Assembly: GCA_003136675.1 (NCBI GenBank)
Contig: PLFE01000168.1
Coordinates: 1-39,073 of the forward strand
Reading direction: 5' to 3'
Source of the DNA: Bryobacterales bacterium
Lineage (GTDB): Bacteria; Acidobacteriota; Terriglobia; Bryobacterales; Bryobacteraceae
DNA length: 39,073 bases
The notes under the pieces: generated by a model
What the model was told of the DNA's origin: nothing
Databases searched by the model: none
What the model saw: only the letters and a program-made list of their open reading frames with translations
Position numbers and translations under genes: made by a program
In this document: piece by piece, positions 8,505 to 15,297 of the stretch
Layout: each line of letters opens with the position of its first letter
Numbering within the stretch: position 1 is the stretch's first letter

Positions 8505-8969
8505 CTATTCTGCCGGGGCTTCGGCGGCTTGCGCTACTTTATCAACCAGACTGCACATCAGGTCGGCTTCGGCGACTAAGACGCCATCGACGGTAGCTTT
8601 TGCGGTAATCTTCGCCACCGAGATCTTGTTCTTCGTGATGATGGCTTCCATCCGTAACTGGTCGCCGGGTACGACGGGCTTACGGAACTTGGCGCGTTCC
8701 ACCGATACCAGGAACACCAGCTTATTTTCGCGATCCGGAATCTGGCCCAGCACCAGCACGCCGGCCGTCTGGGCCATGGCCTCAATGATCAGCACGCCGG
8801 GCATAACGGGAAACTCCGGGAAATGGCCCTGAAAGAAAGGTTCATTGGCGGTCACATTCTTGATGCCGACGATGCGCTCTTTCTCCAGTTCAACGATGCG
8901 ATCGACCAGCAGCATCGGGTAACGATGCGGCAACAAGGCGCGGATCGCGTGGATATCCAGAATTGACAT
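8505..8969 (-). CDS. fabZ: 3-hydroxyacyl-ACP dehydratase FabZ
   Basis: The 154-residue protein has the hot-dog-fold FabZ signature FFQGHFPEFPVMPGVLIIEAMAQ. H49 is the catalytic histidine and E63 the catalytic glutamate. It starts MSILDIHAIRALLPHRYPMLLVDR, typical of the family. It dehydrates 3-hydroxyacyl-ACP in fatty acid elongation, using the same acyl-ACP pool as LpxA. It is first in the fabZ-lpxA-lpxI operon. A TATAAT box lies 11 bp upstream of the ATG. It is the only recognisable hydroxyacyl dehydratase acting on ACP substrates in the window, which matters because the large synthase downstream lacks such a domain. Confidence 0.95.
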   Translation of the reverse strand: MSILDIHAIRALLPHRYPMLLVDRIVELEKERIVGIKNVTANEPFFQGHFPEFPVMPGVLIIEAMAQTAGVLVLGQIPDRENKLVFLVSVERAKFRKPVVPGDQLRMEAIITKNKISVAKITAKATVDGVLVAEADLMCSLVDKVAQAAEAPAE

Positions 8970-8980
8970 GGGAAGTCGCT

Positions 8981-8986
8981 ATTATA
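8981..8986 (-). promoter_or_regulatory. Consensus -10 box upstream of fabZ-lpxA-lpxI
   Basis: The minus strand reads TATAAT here, 11 nt before the fabZ ATG, which would give a leader of only about 5 nt. No good -35 hexamer is seen at 16-18 bp, and no Shine-Dalgarno precedes the ATG. The divergent peptidase gene starts 11 bp beyond this box. Confidence 0.4.
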
Positions 8987-8996
8987 CAACCCATAG

Positions 8997-10139
8997 ATGA
9001 TGAAGACCTTGGAGTGGGCGCGGGCGCACGTGGCGGAAACCATCGAGCTGATTCAGGAAATGGTGCGGATCGAATCGCCCAGCGACGACCCGGCGGCGCT
9101 CGGCCGATTCGCGAGTTGGTTCCGCGGCATGGCGGAGGAGCGTTTCGGAGCGAGGGTCAAGACCGCGCGCGGCGGCCATTTGCTTTGCGAGTTTCCGCTC
9201 CCCGGCCGCCGTCGCTATGGCGGGCGGATTCTGATTCTGGGCCATTACGATACCGTGTGGCCCATGGGAACGCTGACGCGCATGCCTTGTGTGGAGCGCG
9301 ATGGAAGGCTGTGGGGCCCCGGTGTGCTCGATATGAAGGGCGGCGTGGCCTTGGCGCTGATGGCCGTGAAGGCGCTGCGGGAGCTTGAAACTAAGGTCCC
9401 TGCGCGCGTTCTATTGCAACTGAACGCGGACGAGGAAACGGGCAGCCACAGTTCGCGCGCTCTTACGGAGAAGAATGCGCTGGCGAGCCGGGCGGTTCTG
9501 GTGATTGAGCCTGGAACCGGGCTCAGCGGGAAATTGAAGACGGCGCGGAAAGGCGTGGGCGATTACCACATTCGCGTGAAAGGACGAGCCTCGCATGCAG
9601 GGGTCGATTTCGAGGCGGGCGCCAGCGCGGTGCTGGAACTCTCGCGGCAGTTATTGAAAGTTGCCGAATTCACGGACATCGCCAAAGGGATTACGGTGAA
9701 TCCGGGCGTGGTGGCGGGTGGCACGCGCTCCAACGTGGTGGCCGCGGAAGCCACCGCGCACGTCGATATTCGCATCGCGAAATTGCGCGATGCGAAGCCG
9801 CTCGATGAGAAGTTTCGGGCGCTCAAGCCGTTTGACAAACGCTGTTCCATTCAAGTGGAAGGCGGGCTGAACCGGCCACCGATGGAACGAACCAAAGGCG
9901 TGGCGAGATGGTTTCGCGAGGCTGAGCGCCGGGGTCGCGAGATGGAAGTGGAAGTGGAAGAATCCGCCACCGGAGGCGGATCGGACGGCAATTTTACCGC
10001 TGCGCTGGGTGTACCAACGCTCGATGGTCTGGGTGCGGTTGGAGAAGGAGCGCATGCAGCGAACGAGAACATGCTGGTGGACCGCATCGCGGATCGTGTG
10101 GCATTGCTGGCAGGATTGCTTACGCCCAGTTCTGAATGA
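8997..10139 (+). CDS. M20-family metallopeptidase, glutamate carboxypeptidase-like
   Basis: The 380-residue protein has the zinc-peptidase motifs of family M20. H83 and D85 lie in LGHYDTVWPMG, the bridging D112 in GVLDMKGG, E146/E147 in NADEETGS (base and metal ligand), E171 in VIEPG, and a late histidine in GEGAHAANE. The dimerisation domain with KGRASHAGVDFEAGASA lies between the two halves of the catalytic domain. Closest in pattern is the carboxypeptidase G2/ArgE-DapE group, which cleaves C-terminal glutamate or N-acyl amino acids. Two consecutive ATGs (8997 and 9000) can start it. No signal peptide is evident, so it is probably cytoplasmic. Its 3' end overlaps the convergent vapC by 20 bp. 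Confidence 0.9.
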   Translation: MMKTLEWARAHVAETIELIQEMVRIESPSDDPAALGRFASWFRGMAEERFGARVKTARGGHLLCEFPLPGRRRYGGRILILGHYDTVWPMGTLTRMPCVERDGRLWGPGVLDMKGGVALALMAVKALRELETKVPARVLLQLNADEETGSHSSRALTEKNALASRAVLVIEPGTGLSGKLKTARKGVGDYHIRVKGRASHAGVDFEAGASAVLELSRQLLKVAEFTDIAKGITVNPGVVAGGTRSNVVAAEATAHVDIRIAKLRDAKPLDEKFRALKPFDKRCSIQVEGGLNRPPMERTKGVARWFREAERRGREMEVEVEESATGGGSDGNFTAALGVPTLDGLGAVGEGAHAANENMLVDRIADRVALLAGLLTPSSE

Positions 10140-10527
10140 TCAGCGGAGACCGAATTCGCGCGTAAAGCGACGTGTTGTTGGTGACCAGAACGGCCGCGGC
10201 GGAAAGGGAATGCGCGGCAATCATCATGTCGAGTTCGCCGATTTGCTGCCCCGTCGTCATCAGGTGATGGCGGATCTCGGCGTAGAACTCGGCGGCTTCC
10301 GCATCCCATGAGAGCACCCTGACGATTTTCAGGAACCGCTTCACACCCACGTGTAAGCGATGTTCGGGGGGAAGGCGCTTCAGACCATAAAGCAGTTCCG
10401 CGCGGGTCATCGCGGAGACACAGACCATGGAGGGCTCAAGCGCCGATAATTCCGCTTCGACTTTGGGAGAACGCCGTTTGATGATGTCGCTCGATATATC
10501 TGTATCGAGCATATAGAGCGCGCTCAC
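10120..10527 (-). CDS. vapC: VapC-type PIN-domain toxin
   Basis: The ~135-residue PIN-domain protein has the acidic residues expected for an Mg2+-dependent RNase: D8 in MLDTDIS, E44 in TRAELLYG and D100 in GELDMMIAAHSL. VLVTNNTSLYARI follows, as in VapC toxins. The first start is GTG 10527, directly after the vapB stop; ATG 10512 (residue 6) is an alternative that keeps the catalytic D8. VapC toxins cleave tRNA or rRNA and are neutralised by the upstream antitoxin. The gene appears intact. Its C-terminus overlaps the end of the convergent peptidase gene by 20 bp. Confidence 0.92.
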   Translation of the reverse strand: MSALYMLDTDISSDIIKRRSPKVEAELSALEPSMVCVSAMTRAELLYGLKRLPPEHRLHVGVKRFLKIVRVLSWDAEAAEFYAEIRHHLMTTGQQIGELDMMIAAHSLSAAAVLVTNNTSLYARIRSPLIIQNWA

Positions 10528-10794
10528 TTAGTCGTCGGCGAAGAGATCGCGCTCTTGAGGGGGAGTATTCATGGGGCGGTCGGTTAAGAAGTCGTCGGGC
10601 ACGTTGATAGAGTGCATCGTGTCGAAGAATTCTCGCCAAACTTTTGCGCCGGGGCGATTGGAGAGGATTACGTCGCCAGTGACTTCATCACGCCTCACGT
10701 AGACCTCGTGGCCCTCGAAGCGAAACTCGGCGGGTAAACGCACCGCCTGGCTGGAACCGTTTTTGAACAGCTTTGCGATCTTTGTATCGAGCAT
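10528..10794 (-). CDS. vapB: VapB-type antitoxin (AbrB/SpoVT DNA-binding fold)
   Basis: The 88-residue protein begins MLDTKIAKLFKNGSSQAVRLPAEFRFEG, the swapped-hairpin AbrB-type DNA-binding domain seen in VapB antitoxins. The acidic C-terminal half (PPQERDLFADD) should wrap the toxin. An AAGGAG Shine-Dalgarno at 10804-10809 sits 9 nt upstream of the ATG. Its stop directly abuts the vapC start, so the pair is coupled. A palindrome spanning 10813-10834 just upstream is a likely autoregulatory operator. Confidence 0.92.
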   Translation of the reverse strand: MLDTKIAKLFKNGSSQAVRLPAEFRFEGHEVYVRRDEVTGDVILSNRPGAKVWREFFDTMHSINVPDDFLTDRPMNTPPQERDLFADD

Positions 10795-10803
10795 GGGCAG
10801 GGT

Positions 10804-10834
10804 CTCCTTCGGAGTCTATACTATGGTATATACT
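10804..10834 (-). promoter_or_regulatory. vapBC control region: Shine-Dalgarno plus inverted-repeat operator
   Basis: On the minus strand AAGGAG (10804-10809) is the vapB ribosome binding site. Immediately upstream, arms AGTCTATAC (10813-10821) and GTATATACT (10826-10834) form an inverted repeat matching at 8 of 9 positions around TATG. The element is AT-rich against a GC-rich background and contains TATA-like hexamers that could serve as a -10 box. VapB-type antitoxins typically bind such repeats to repress their own operon. Confidence 0.6.
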
Positions 10835-10908
10835 GACGTGGCTCGGGAATGCAAAGAGAACTTTGTTGCTTCCTGCGTTCGACCCTCCCGTAGCCCACGC
10901 GAAAACCG

Positions 10909-11508
10909 CTAAAATCCGCTCAAATCCATCGAGCTGAAGATCAAAAGAAACGCCACGATGAGAAAAACCGCATTCACATAATCCACGAAGATTTCGAGGC
11001 TGACGAGACGCCACTCGCCGACGTGCTGTGAAGCTGCGATCAGCCAGACGGTTCCGGCCAGCACGTGCGCCGCCAGAATCCCGGTTATGCCGTAGTACGA
11101 GATGCCGAGCGCCGCCACATGCCAGGGATTGGAGAGCAATTGCACATGCTCGAAGAAATAGAGGCGTCCCCATTCCATGGCCAAAAGAAACAGAAACGTG
11201 CCCCAACCCACGACCGCCAGTGCAACCATTCGCTGGGCCATCGCGAGATCTTTTTCTTTCGCGTACTGGACTGCTACACGCATGGTGCCGCTGGCCGCGA
11301 GGGCAAACATGATCATGGCTACGGTCATCAGACCGGAAGGGAAGTGCAGTGGACGAGGCCATGTGGGGGAAGCGGCGCGGGCCACAAGATAGGCGGAGAT
11401 CAAAACGAAGAAGAGGAGCGCGTCCCCGACTAAGAGAAGGGGCAGTCCTTTTTCGCGGCGGTTGATGCGGCGTGCCTGTGCTGTGATCGCGCTGAGTGCG
11501 GTGCTCAT
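10909..11508 (-). CDS. Heme-copper oxidase subunit III-like protein (second copy)
   Basis: The start is ATG 11508, inside the end of the preceding gene (ATGA overlap); the frame is open further upstream but that part is an out-of-frame reading of the neighbour. The 199-residue protein has five predicted membrane helices and the subunit III features ISYYGITGILAAHVLAGTVW and VDYVNAVFLIVAFLLIFS. Subunit III stabilises the oxidase and its proton uptake path but carries no metal centre. Together with the upstream copy it forms a two-gene unit without subunits I or II here. The two may be a split or duplicated pair serving one oxidase, or subunits of an alternative complex whose catalytic genes are elsewhere. 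Confidence 0.75.
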   Translation of the reverse strand: MSTALSAITAQARRINRREKGLPLLLVGDALLFFVLISAYLVARAASPTWPRPLHFPSGLMTVAMIMFALAASGTMRVAVQYAKEKDLAMAQRMVALAVVGWGTFLFLLAMEWGRLYFFEHVQLLSNPWHVAALGISYYGITGILAAHVLAGTVWLIAASQHVGEWRLVSLEIFVDYVNAVFLIVAFLLIFSSMDLSGF

Positions 11509-12155
11509 CCCCAGAATAGAAACAGCGCCATCAGGCACAACCACATCACATCGAGAAAATGCCAGAAAATGCTGGAGACCAATACGCCGGTTCGTTTGCC
11601 CGGTCCGAGTTGAAAGCGCAGCGCGGCAATCCCGACCCACAGCAGAGCCACGAGAGCGCCCACAGCGTGCGCGGCGTGGGTGAGCGTCAGGACGTAGAAG
11701 AGGCTGTGGCTCGCGTTGGTGTTCATGTAAACGCCCACGGAACGGAGCTGCATCCACGCGATCGTCTGCCCGACGAGAAAGCCCGTTCCGAGGAATGTGC
11801 CGATCCACCACAGCAGATTGAAGCGGTCACGCTTCCCTTTTTTCAAAGCATGGCGCGCCATTTCGATGGCCACGCTGCTCATCAGCAGTAAGACCGTGTT
11901 GGGCCAGAGAATGCGGGGGACAGGAAGGGAGATCCAGTTGCGGTTGAGCACATGAGCCAGAATCAACGTGCTGGCGAGCGCCATAAAGGTCATGGTGCTG
12001 GCAATCATCCCGATGATGACGCCGGCGACGCCGACCGAGCGGCGCCCGCCGCGGTCCTCATTGGAATCCCCGTCGCCTCCGCCAAAAGAAGGCCCGATTT
12101 CTATGGGGGGCAGTCCTCCGCGGTCGCTCTCAATGATTGTTCCGGAAGCGGGCAT
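11505..12155 (-). CDS. Cytochrome c oxidase subunit III (heme-copper oxidase)
   Basis: The 216-residue protein has a glycine/acidic soluble N-terminus (~40 residues) and five membrane helices. LTHAAHAVGALVALLW and the C-terminal SSIFWHFLDVMWLCLMALF are hallmark subunit III segments. It belongs to the short, five-helix type found in many bacterial cytochrome c oxidases. It is the first gene of the pair and overlaps the second by 4 bp. A TACAAT box lies 11 nt upstream of the ATG with no Shine-Dalgarno, implying a very short leader. The divergent ABC transporter operon starts 85 bp away. Confidence 0.88.
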   Translation of the reverse strand: MPASGTIIESDRGGLPPIEIGPSFGGGDGDSNEDRGGRRSVGVAGVIIGMIASTMTFMALASTLILAHVLNRNWISLPVPRILWPNTVLLLMSSVAIEMARHALKKGKRDRFNLLWWIGTFLGTGFLVGQTIAWMQLRSVGVYMNTNASHSLFYVLTLTHAAHAVGALVALLWVGIAALRFQLGPGKRTGVLVSSIFWHFLDVMWLCLMALFLFWG

Positions 12156-12166
12156 AGCGCATTTCT

Positions 12167-12172
12167 ATTGTA
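12167..12172 (-). promoter_or_regulatory. -10-like box upstream of the subunit III pair
   Basis: TACAAT on the minus strand lies exactly 11 nt before the ATG at 12155, the same spacing as at fabZ. No convincing -35 hexamer is seen. Confidence 0.3.
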
Positions 12173-12240
12173 CGGATGCCGAAAGTGGGATGCGAGAGGC
12201 AAAGTTCGGGCGGGCAGTCCATAATGGTCCAGGAGATTTT

Positions 12241-13251
12241 GTGAGCGGGTTTGCTAACCAACCTGAAAATGCCGTAGTCGTTACGAACCTCGTCAAGCGT
12301 TACGCGAAAGCGAAGGCCATCGCGGTGGACGATGTATCGTTTGCCGTGCGGCGGGGAGAGATTTTCGGGCTTCTGGGGCCGAACGGCGCGGGAAAGACGA
12401 CCACCATAGGGGTGCTCACGACGGCGATTGTTCCGACGTCGGGCACGGCCTCAATCGGCGGGGTGAATGTTGCGGAGGATCCGATCGGCGTGAAGCGGCG
12501 CATTGCCGTGGTGCCGCAGCAGAGCAATCTGGATCGGAGCCTGAAGGTGCGCGAGATCCTGACGTTCCACGCGGCTTATCACGGGGTGGGGCGGCGCGAG
12601 CGTGGCGAGATGGCGGATCGTCTGCTTGAACAACTCGGATTGGGGGAGCGCAAGAACGAGAAGGTGAGCGCGTATTCCGGGGGCATGGTGCAGCGGCTGA
12701 TGATCGCGCGGGCGCTGATGCACGAACCGGAAGTGCTGTTTCTGGATGAGCCAACGAATAACCTGGATCCGCAATCGCGTTTGTTTCTTTGGGAGAGGAT
12801 TGGGGAGTTGCGGGCGCGCGGCCTGACCATTTTGATGACCACGCACGACATGGAGGAAGCCGACCATCTGTGCGACCGCATTGCGGTGATGGATCACGGG
12901 AAGATTCTGGTGAACGATTCACCAGAGGCGCTGAAGCGAACTCTGCCGGGGAGCAGCGCTCTGGAGTTGCAGACGTTCACGGCCAGCGCGGACCATGCCG
13001 GAATGAATGAGCGGATCGCGGCGATGCTGCGATCGCTGCCGGGGACGGCGCGAGTGGATACGACGGCCGACGCGGATTCGGAAGAACCGGGGCATTACAC
13101 CCACAGGCTTTTTGGCGACAACGTGCATTTGCTGATTGGGAGCGCCGCGCAGGCGATTGCCGAGTGCGGCGCGGAAGTTCGGAATGTGAGCGTGAAGAAG
13201 CCCTCGCTGGAAGAGGTTTTTCTGTCGCTCACCGGGAGGCATCTTAGATAA
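12241..13251 (+). CDS. ABC transporter ATP-binding protein (drug/lipid exporter type)
   Basis: The GTG at 12241 is chosen because AGGAG (12231-12235) lies 5 nt upstream; the frame stays open further upstream but without family similarity. The 336-residue protein has Walker A GPNGAGKT (46-53), Q-loop VPQQSN, signature YSGGM (145-149), Walker B VLFLDEP (165-171) and H-loop histidine 202 in TTHDMEEAD. The accessory C-terminal ~100 residues are typical of the DrrA/CcmA-like ABC-2 subfamily. It powers export with the permease encoded directly after its stop (no gap). The substrate is unknown; drugs, polyketides and lipids are common for the family. Confidence 0.9.
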   Translation: MSGFANQPENAVVVTNLVKRYAKAKAIAVDDVSFAVRRGEIFGLLGPNGAGKTTTIGVLTTAIVPTSGTASIGGVNVAEDPIGVKRRIAVVPQQSNLDRSLKVREILTFHAAYHGVGRRERGEMADRLLEQLGLGERKNEKVSAYSGGMVQRLMIARALMHEPEVLFLDEPTNNLDPQSRLFLWERIGELRARGLTILMTTHDMEEADHLCDRIAVMDHGKILVNDSPEALKRTLPGSSALELQTFTASADHAGMNERIAAMLRSLPGTARVDTTADADSEEPGHYTHRLFGDNVHLLIGSAAQAIAECGAEVRNVSVKKPSLEEVFLSLTGRHLR

Positions 13252-14055
13252 ATGGGTTCGCGAACACGATTGGCGTTATCCGCATTGCTGGCCACCTTTC
13301 AACGCGATCTGGTGGTGACGGGGCGGGAGTTCGTTCCTTTTCTGATGCAAGCGTTAATGCAGCCTTTGTTTTTTCTATTCATTTTCGGCAAGGTACTGCC
13401 GGGGATCGGGCTGGCGGCGCCAAATTTCGCGGCTCTGATGCTGCCGGGGATTGTGGCGCTCACCGGTATGATCGCGGCCATGCAAGGGGTGACGCTGCCG
13501 CTGGTGCTGGATCTTGGATTTGCGCGGGAGATCGACGACCGGTTGCTGGCGCCGATGCCGGTTTGGTTCGTGGCGCTGGAGAAGGTGTTGTTTGGGGCGC
13601 TGCGGGGCGCGGTGGCGAGTTCCGTGATTTTTCCGCTGGGATGGGTGATTCTGGGGAGCGGCTTCGCAGTGCGGACCGATCGAATGTTCACTCTTGTCGC
13701 CATGGTTCTGCTGACCGGCCTGGTGGGATCCACGGTGGGTCTGTTGATAGGCACGATCATCAAGCCTGATCAGATCAGCCTGATGTTCACTTTGATCTTC
13801 ACGCCGCTGCTGTTCACCGGTTGCACTTACTACCCGTGGGGCGCGCTCGGCCGCATTCGCTGGTTCCAGGTGATGACGCTGCTGAATCCCCTTACTTATG
13901 CGGCGGAGGGTTTGCGGTATGCGATGGTGCCGCCAACGGGAGGGCGGGACTTTCCCACGCTCCCGCTGTTCTGGATTCTGCTGGCTCTGCCGGCATCGGT
14001 GATTATTGTTTTTCTGCTGGGGAAGCGTACGTTCGGGAAGAGGGTCGTGAATTAG
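13252..14055 (+). CDS. ABC-2 type transporter permease
   Basis: The 267-residue membrane protein has six predicted helices and the ABC-2 layout: a basic N-terminus before a first hydrophobic segment (PLFFLFIFGKVLPGIG), and the conserved region TPLLFTGCTYYPWGALGRIRWFQVMTLLNPLTYAAEGLRY. It pairs with the ATP-binding protein encoded immediately upstream. Together they form a two-component exporter like DrrAB. A hairpin downstream at 14074-14099 may end the transcript. Confidence 0.9.
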   Translation: MGSRTRLALSALLATFQRDLVVTGREFVPFLMQALMQPLFFLFIFGKVLPGIGLAAPNFAALMLPGIVALTGMIAAMQGVTLPLVLDLGFAREIDDRLLAPMPVWFVALEKVLFGALRGAVASSVIFPLGWVILGSGFAVRTDRMFTLVAMVLLTGLVGSTVGLLIGTIIKPDQISLMFTLIFTPLLFTGCTYYPWGALGRIRWFQVMTLLNPLTYAAEGLRYAMVPPTGGRDFPTLPLFWILLALPASVIIVFLLGKRTFGKRVVN

Positions 14056-14073
14056 GGTGGAGAATTAAGGAGT

Positions 14074-14099
14074 GAGCCCCTCCCTTGCGGTCGGGGCTC
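14074..14099. terminator. Hairpin between convergent ABC permease and carD
   Basis: A perfect 7-bp GC-rich stem (GAGCCCC and GGGGCTC) encloses a 12-nt loop in the gap between two convergent genes. There is no T-tract on either side, so it may be a weak or bidirectional terminator. Confidence 0.45.
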
Positions 14100-14124
14100 G
14101 TGAAATGCGGCTTGCGGGTGCTGC

Positions 14125-14634
14125 CTAAACTACGGCGGGAAGAAGAATACTGGACTTCGAGAGAGCCTTCCGTAAGGCTTCCTCGGCTTCTTCCGGACGC
14201 ATACTGCGCGCGATCGAGATCTCGGAAACGAGCATATGCCGCGCCCGCTCGACCATTTTCTTTTCCCGGAAGGAAAGCGATTTATCAGCCTGCAGGATAA
14301 GCAGGCCCTTGAAGACTCCCGCGATCTCTAGAAGATTGCCGCTTTGCATTTTGTCGCTGTTGACTTTAAAGCGGTATTTCCAGTCGGGATGGTTGTGGCA
14401 TTCGCCCGTGGCCAGATAGTTGAGGACTTTCGTGATTTCGGAAGTCTTTGTGATCCGGCGCAGTCCGATGCTGCCCACGTTGGAAACGGGCACCATTACG
14501 GTCATGCTGCTGTAGGCGAGGCGAAGAAGATAGAACTGCTCAGGTTGAGCGCCGAAGTTACGGCTGCTGATGTTTTCGATGGTGCCGACCCCTTGATTTG
14601 GGTAGACCACCTTTTCACCGATATCGAACGTCAT
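14125..14634 (-). CDS. carD: CarD/CdnL-family transcriptional regulator
   Basis: The 169-residue protein begins with the RNA-polymerase-interacting domain of CarD proteins (FDIGEKVVYPNQGVGTIENI), with YLLRLAYSSMTVMVPVSN following, and continues with an all-helical C-terminal domain. CarD/CdnL binds the RNAP beta subunit and stabilises open promoter complexes, often at rRNA and housekeeping promoters. The length is close to the usual ~160 residues. A strong promoter (TTGACA, 17 bp, TACCAT) lies upstream with a leader of about 70 nt. It is a single-gene transcript convergent with the ABC operon. Confidence 0.92.
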   Translation of the reverse strand: MTFDIGEKVVYPNQGVGTIENISSRNFGAQPEQFYLLRLAYSSMTVMVPVSNVGSIGLRRITKTSEITKVLNYLATGECHNHPDWKYRFKVNSDKMQSGNLLEIAGVFKGLLILQADKSLSFREKKMVERARHMLVSEISIARSMRPEEAEEALRKALSKSSILLPAVV

Positions 14635-14711
14635 TTGCGAGGACCCCCCAAAGTGCCGAACGGTGTTGCAGGCTACGTTTGTAACAAATTCATTTGCAGC
14701 AAAAGCATCTA

Positions 14712-14752
14712 ATGGTAGGCATAAAAAACTTTTGTGTCAAGTGGGCTTGACA
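14712..14752 (-). promoter_or_regulatory. carD promoter with palindrome over the -35 element
   Basis: On the minus strand -35 TTGACA (14735-14740) and -10 TACCAT (14712-14717) are separated by 17 bp. The -35 is one arm of a perfect 7-bp inverted repeat, TGTCAAG-TGGG-CTTGACA (14735-14752), so a dimeric regulator could block or recruit polymerase here. The plus-strand TTGACA has no -10 partner at the right distance. Confidence 0.65.
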
Positions 14753-14992
14753 TTTCGTGAGCAGCTTCTCCCAGGAGTCTCGTCGAACCCCGGCGCCGGC
14801 GGAGAATTCACTTGAGCTTTCGAGCCGCTTTCAATCGAGAGAAGTACTAGAATTCGGACACAATTTCGTTTCAATTCGCCCTGGTAATTGGACTGAATCG
14901 CACATCCCTGTAATACGCTCTTCGGTCCGTAAGCTGAAGAGAAGACAAGCAAGTACCAGAATCCTGAAAACCGCCGGACAGACAAATTCGTC
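14753..14992. other. Non-coding stretch between two promoters
   Basis: About 240 bp with no convincing gene. Short open frames exist on both strands but lack ribosome binding sites, recognisable motifs or codon bias like the neighbours. Base composition is more AT-rich than the surrounding genes. Two GAATTC sites bracket a weak hairpin-like segment around 14815-14855. I cannot assign a function. Confidence 0.5.
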
Positions 14993-15022
14993 TTGACAAG
15001 CGATAAAAGTCACGCCTACAAT
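14993..15022 (+). promoter_or_regulatory. Consensus-like promoter for the tauE/sat-cysC region
   Basis: TTGACA (14993-14998) and TACAAT (15017-15022) are separated by 18 bp on the plus strand, the best sigma70-type promoter in the window. Transcription would start near 15029, giving a leader of about 270 nt before tauE at 15297. Confidence 0.7.
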
Positions 15023-15141
15023 CAAAGGCAAAGCTTGTCCCTTAGAGTTTGGCCACGTTAGCTTCTTCGGTCCGCTCCTCGCCCTCTGTACTCTCAATTT
15101 TAAGCACGGAGGAAACAACGCAGGGTCTCTGCGCCCGTTGG
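15023..15141 (+). promoter_or_regulatory. Long 5' leader, possible regulatory RNA
   Basis: This untranslated segment contains an isolated GGAGG near 15107 and a hairpin in which CAACGCAG pairs with CTG and CGTTG (about 15116-15140) just before a short ORF. I found no match by eye to the SAM, SAH, TPP, cobalamin or glycine riboswitch cores. The length and the hairpin near an ORF suggest attenuation control of sulfur genes, but this is inference. Confidence 0.35.
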
Positions 15142-15297
15142 ATGAAACGCTTACGCCTAGTCGCGTCACTATGTAGTTCCCGCCCACGTGTGCAGTTGAA
15201 CGCAGCAGCGGGATTTGCGGCCCAGAGCAATACCCGGCTCCCCCAAGCGGGTACGAATCCTCTGACCGATATACGCTTTAGCCAAATTCAAGATTAA
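15142..15297 (+). CDS. Short ORF in the tauE leader, possible leader peptide
   Basis: A 51-codon ORF starts MKRLRLVASLCSSRPRVQL and its TAA overlaps the tauE ATG (TAATG). The gene behind it has no Shine-Dalgarno of its own, so coupling would make sense. The early basic segment with one cysteine and the RPRVQL motif recalls the short Cys-containing leader peptides found before sulfur assimilation genes in actinobacteria. That likeness is loose and by eye only. No clear ribosome binding site precedes its ATG; the same frame stays open upstream to a TTG at 15049. It could also be chance or just part of the untranslated leader. Confidence 0.35.
   Translation: MKRLRLVASLCSSRPRVQLNAAAGFAAQSNTRLPQAGTNPLTDIRFSQIQD

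Noticed and set aside
14757-14996. GTG-started 79-codon ORF in the non-coding stretch
   Set aside because: No Shine-Dalgarno, no motif, and codon use unlike the neighbours; treated as chance.
15023-15141. Known riboswitch in the tauE leader
   Set aside because: I looked for SAM, SAH, TPP, cobalamin and glycine core motifs by eye and found none; a covariance-model scan would be decisive.
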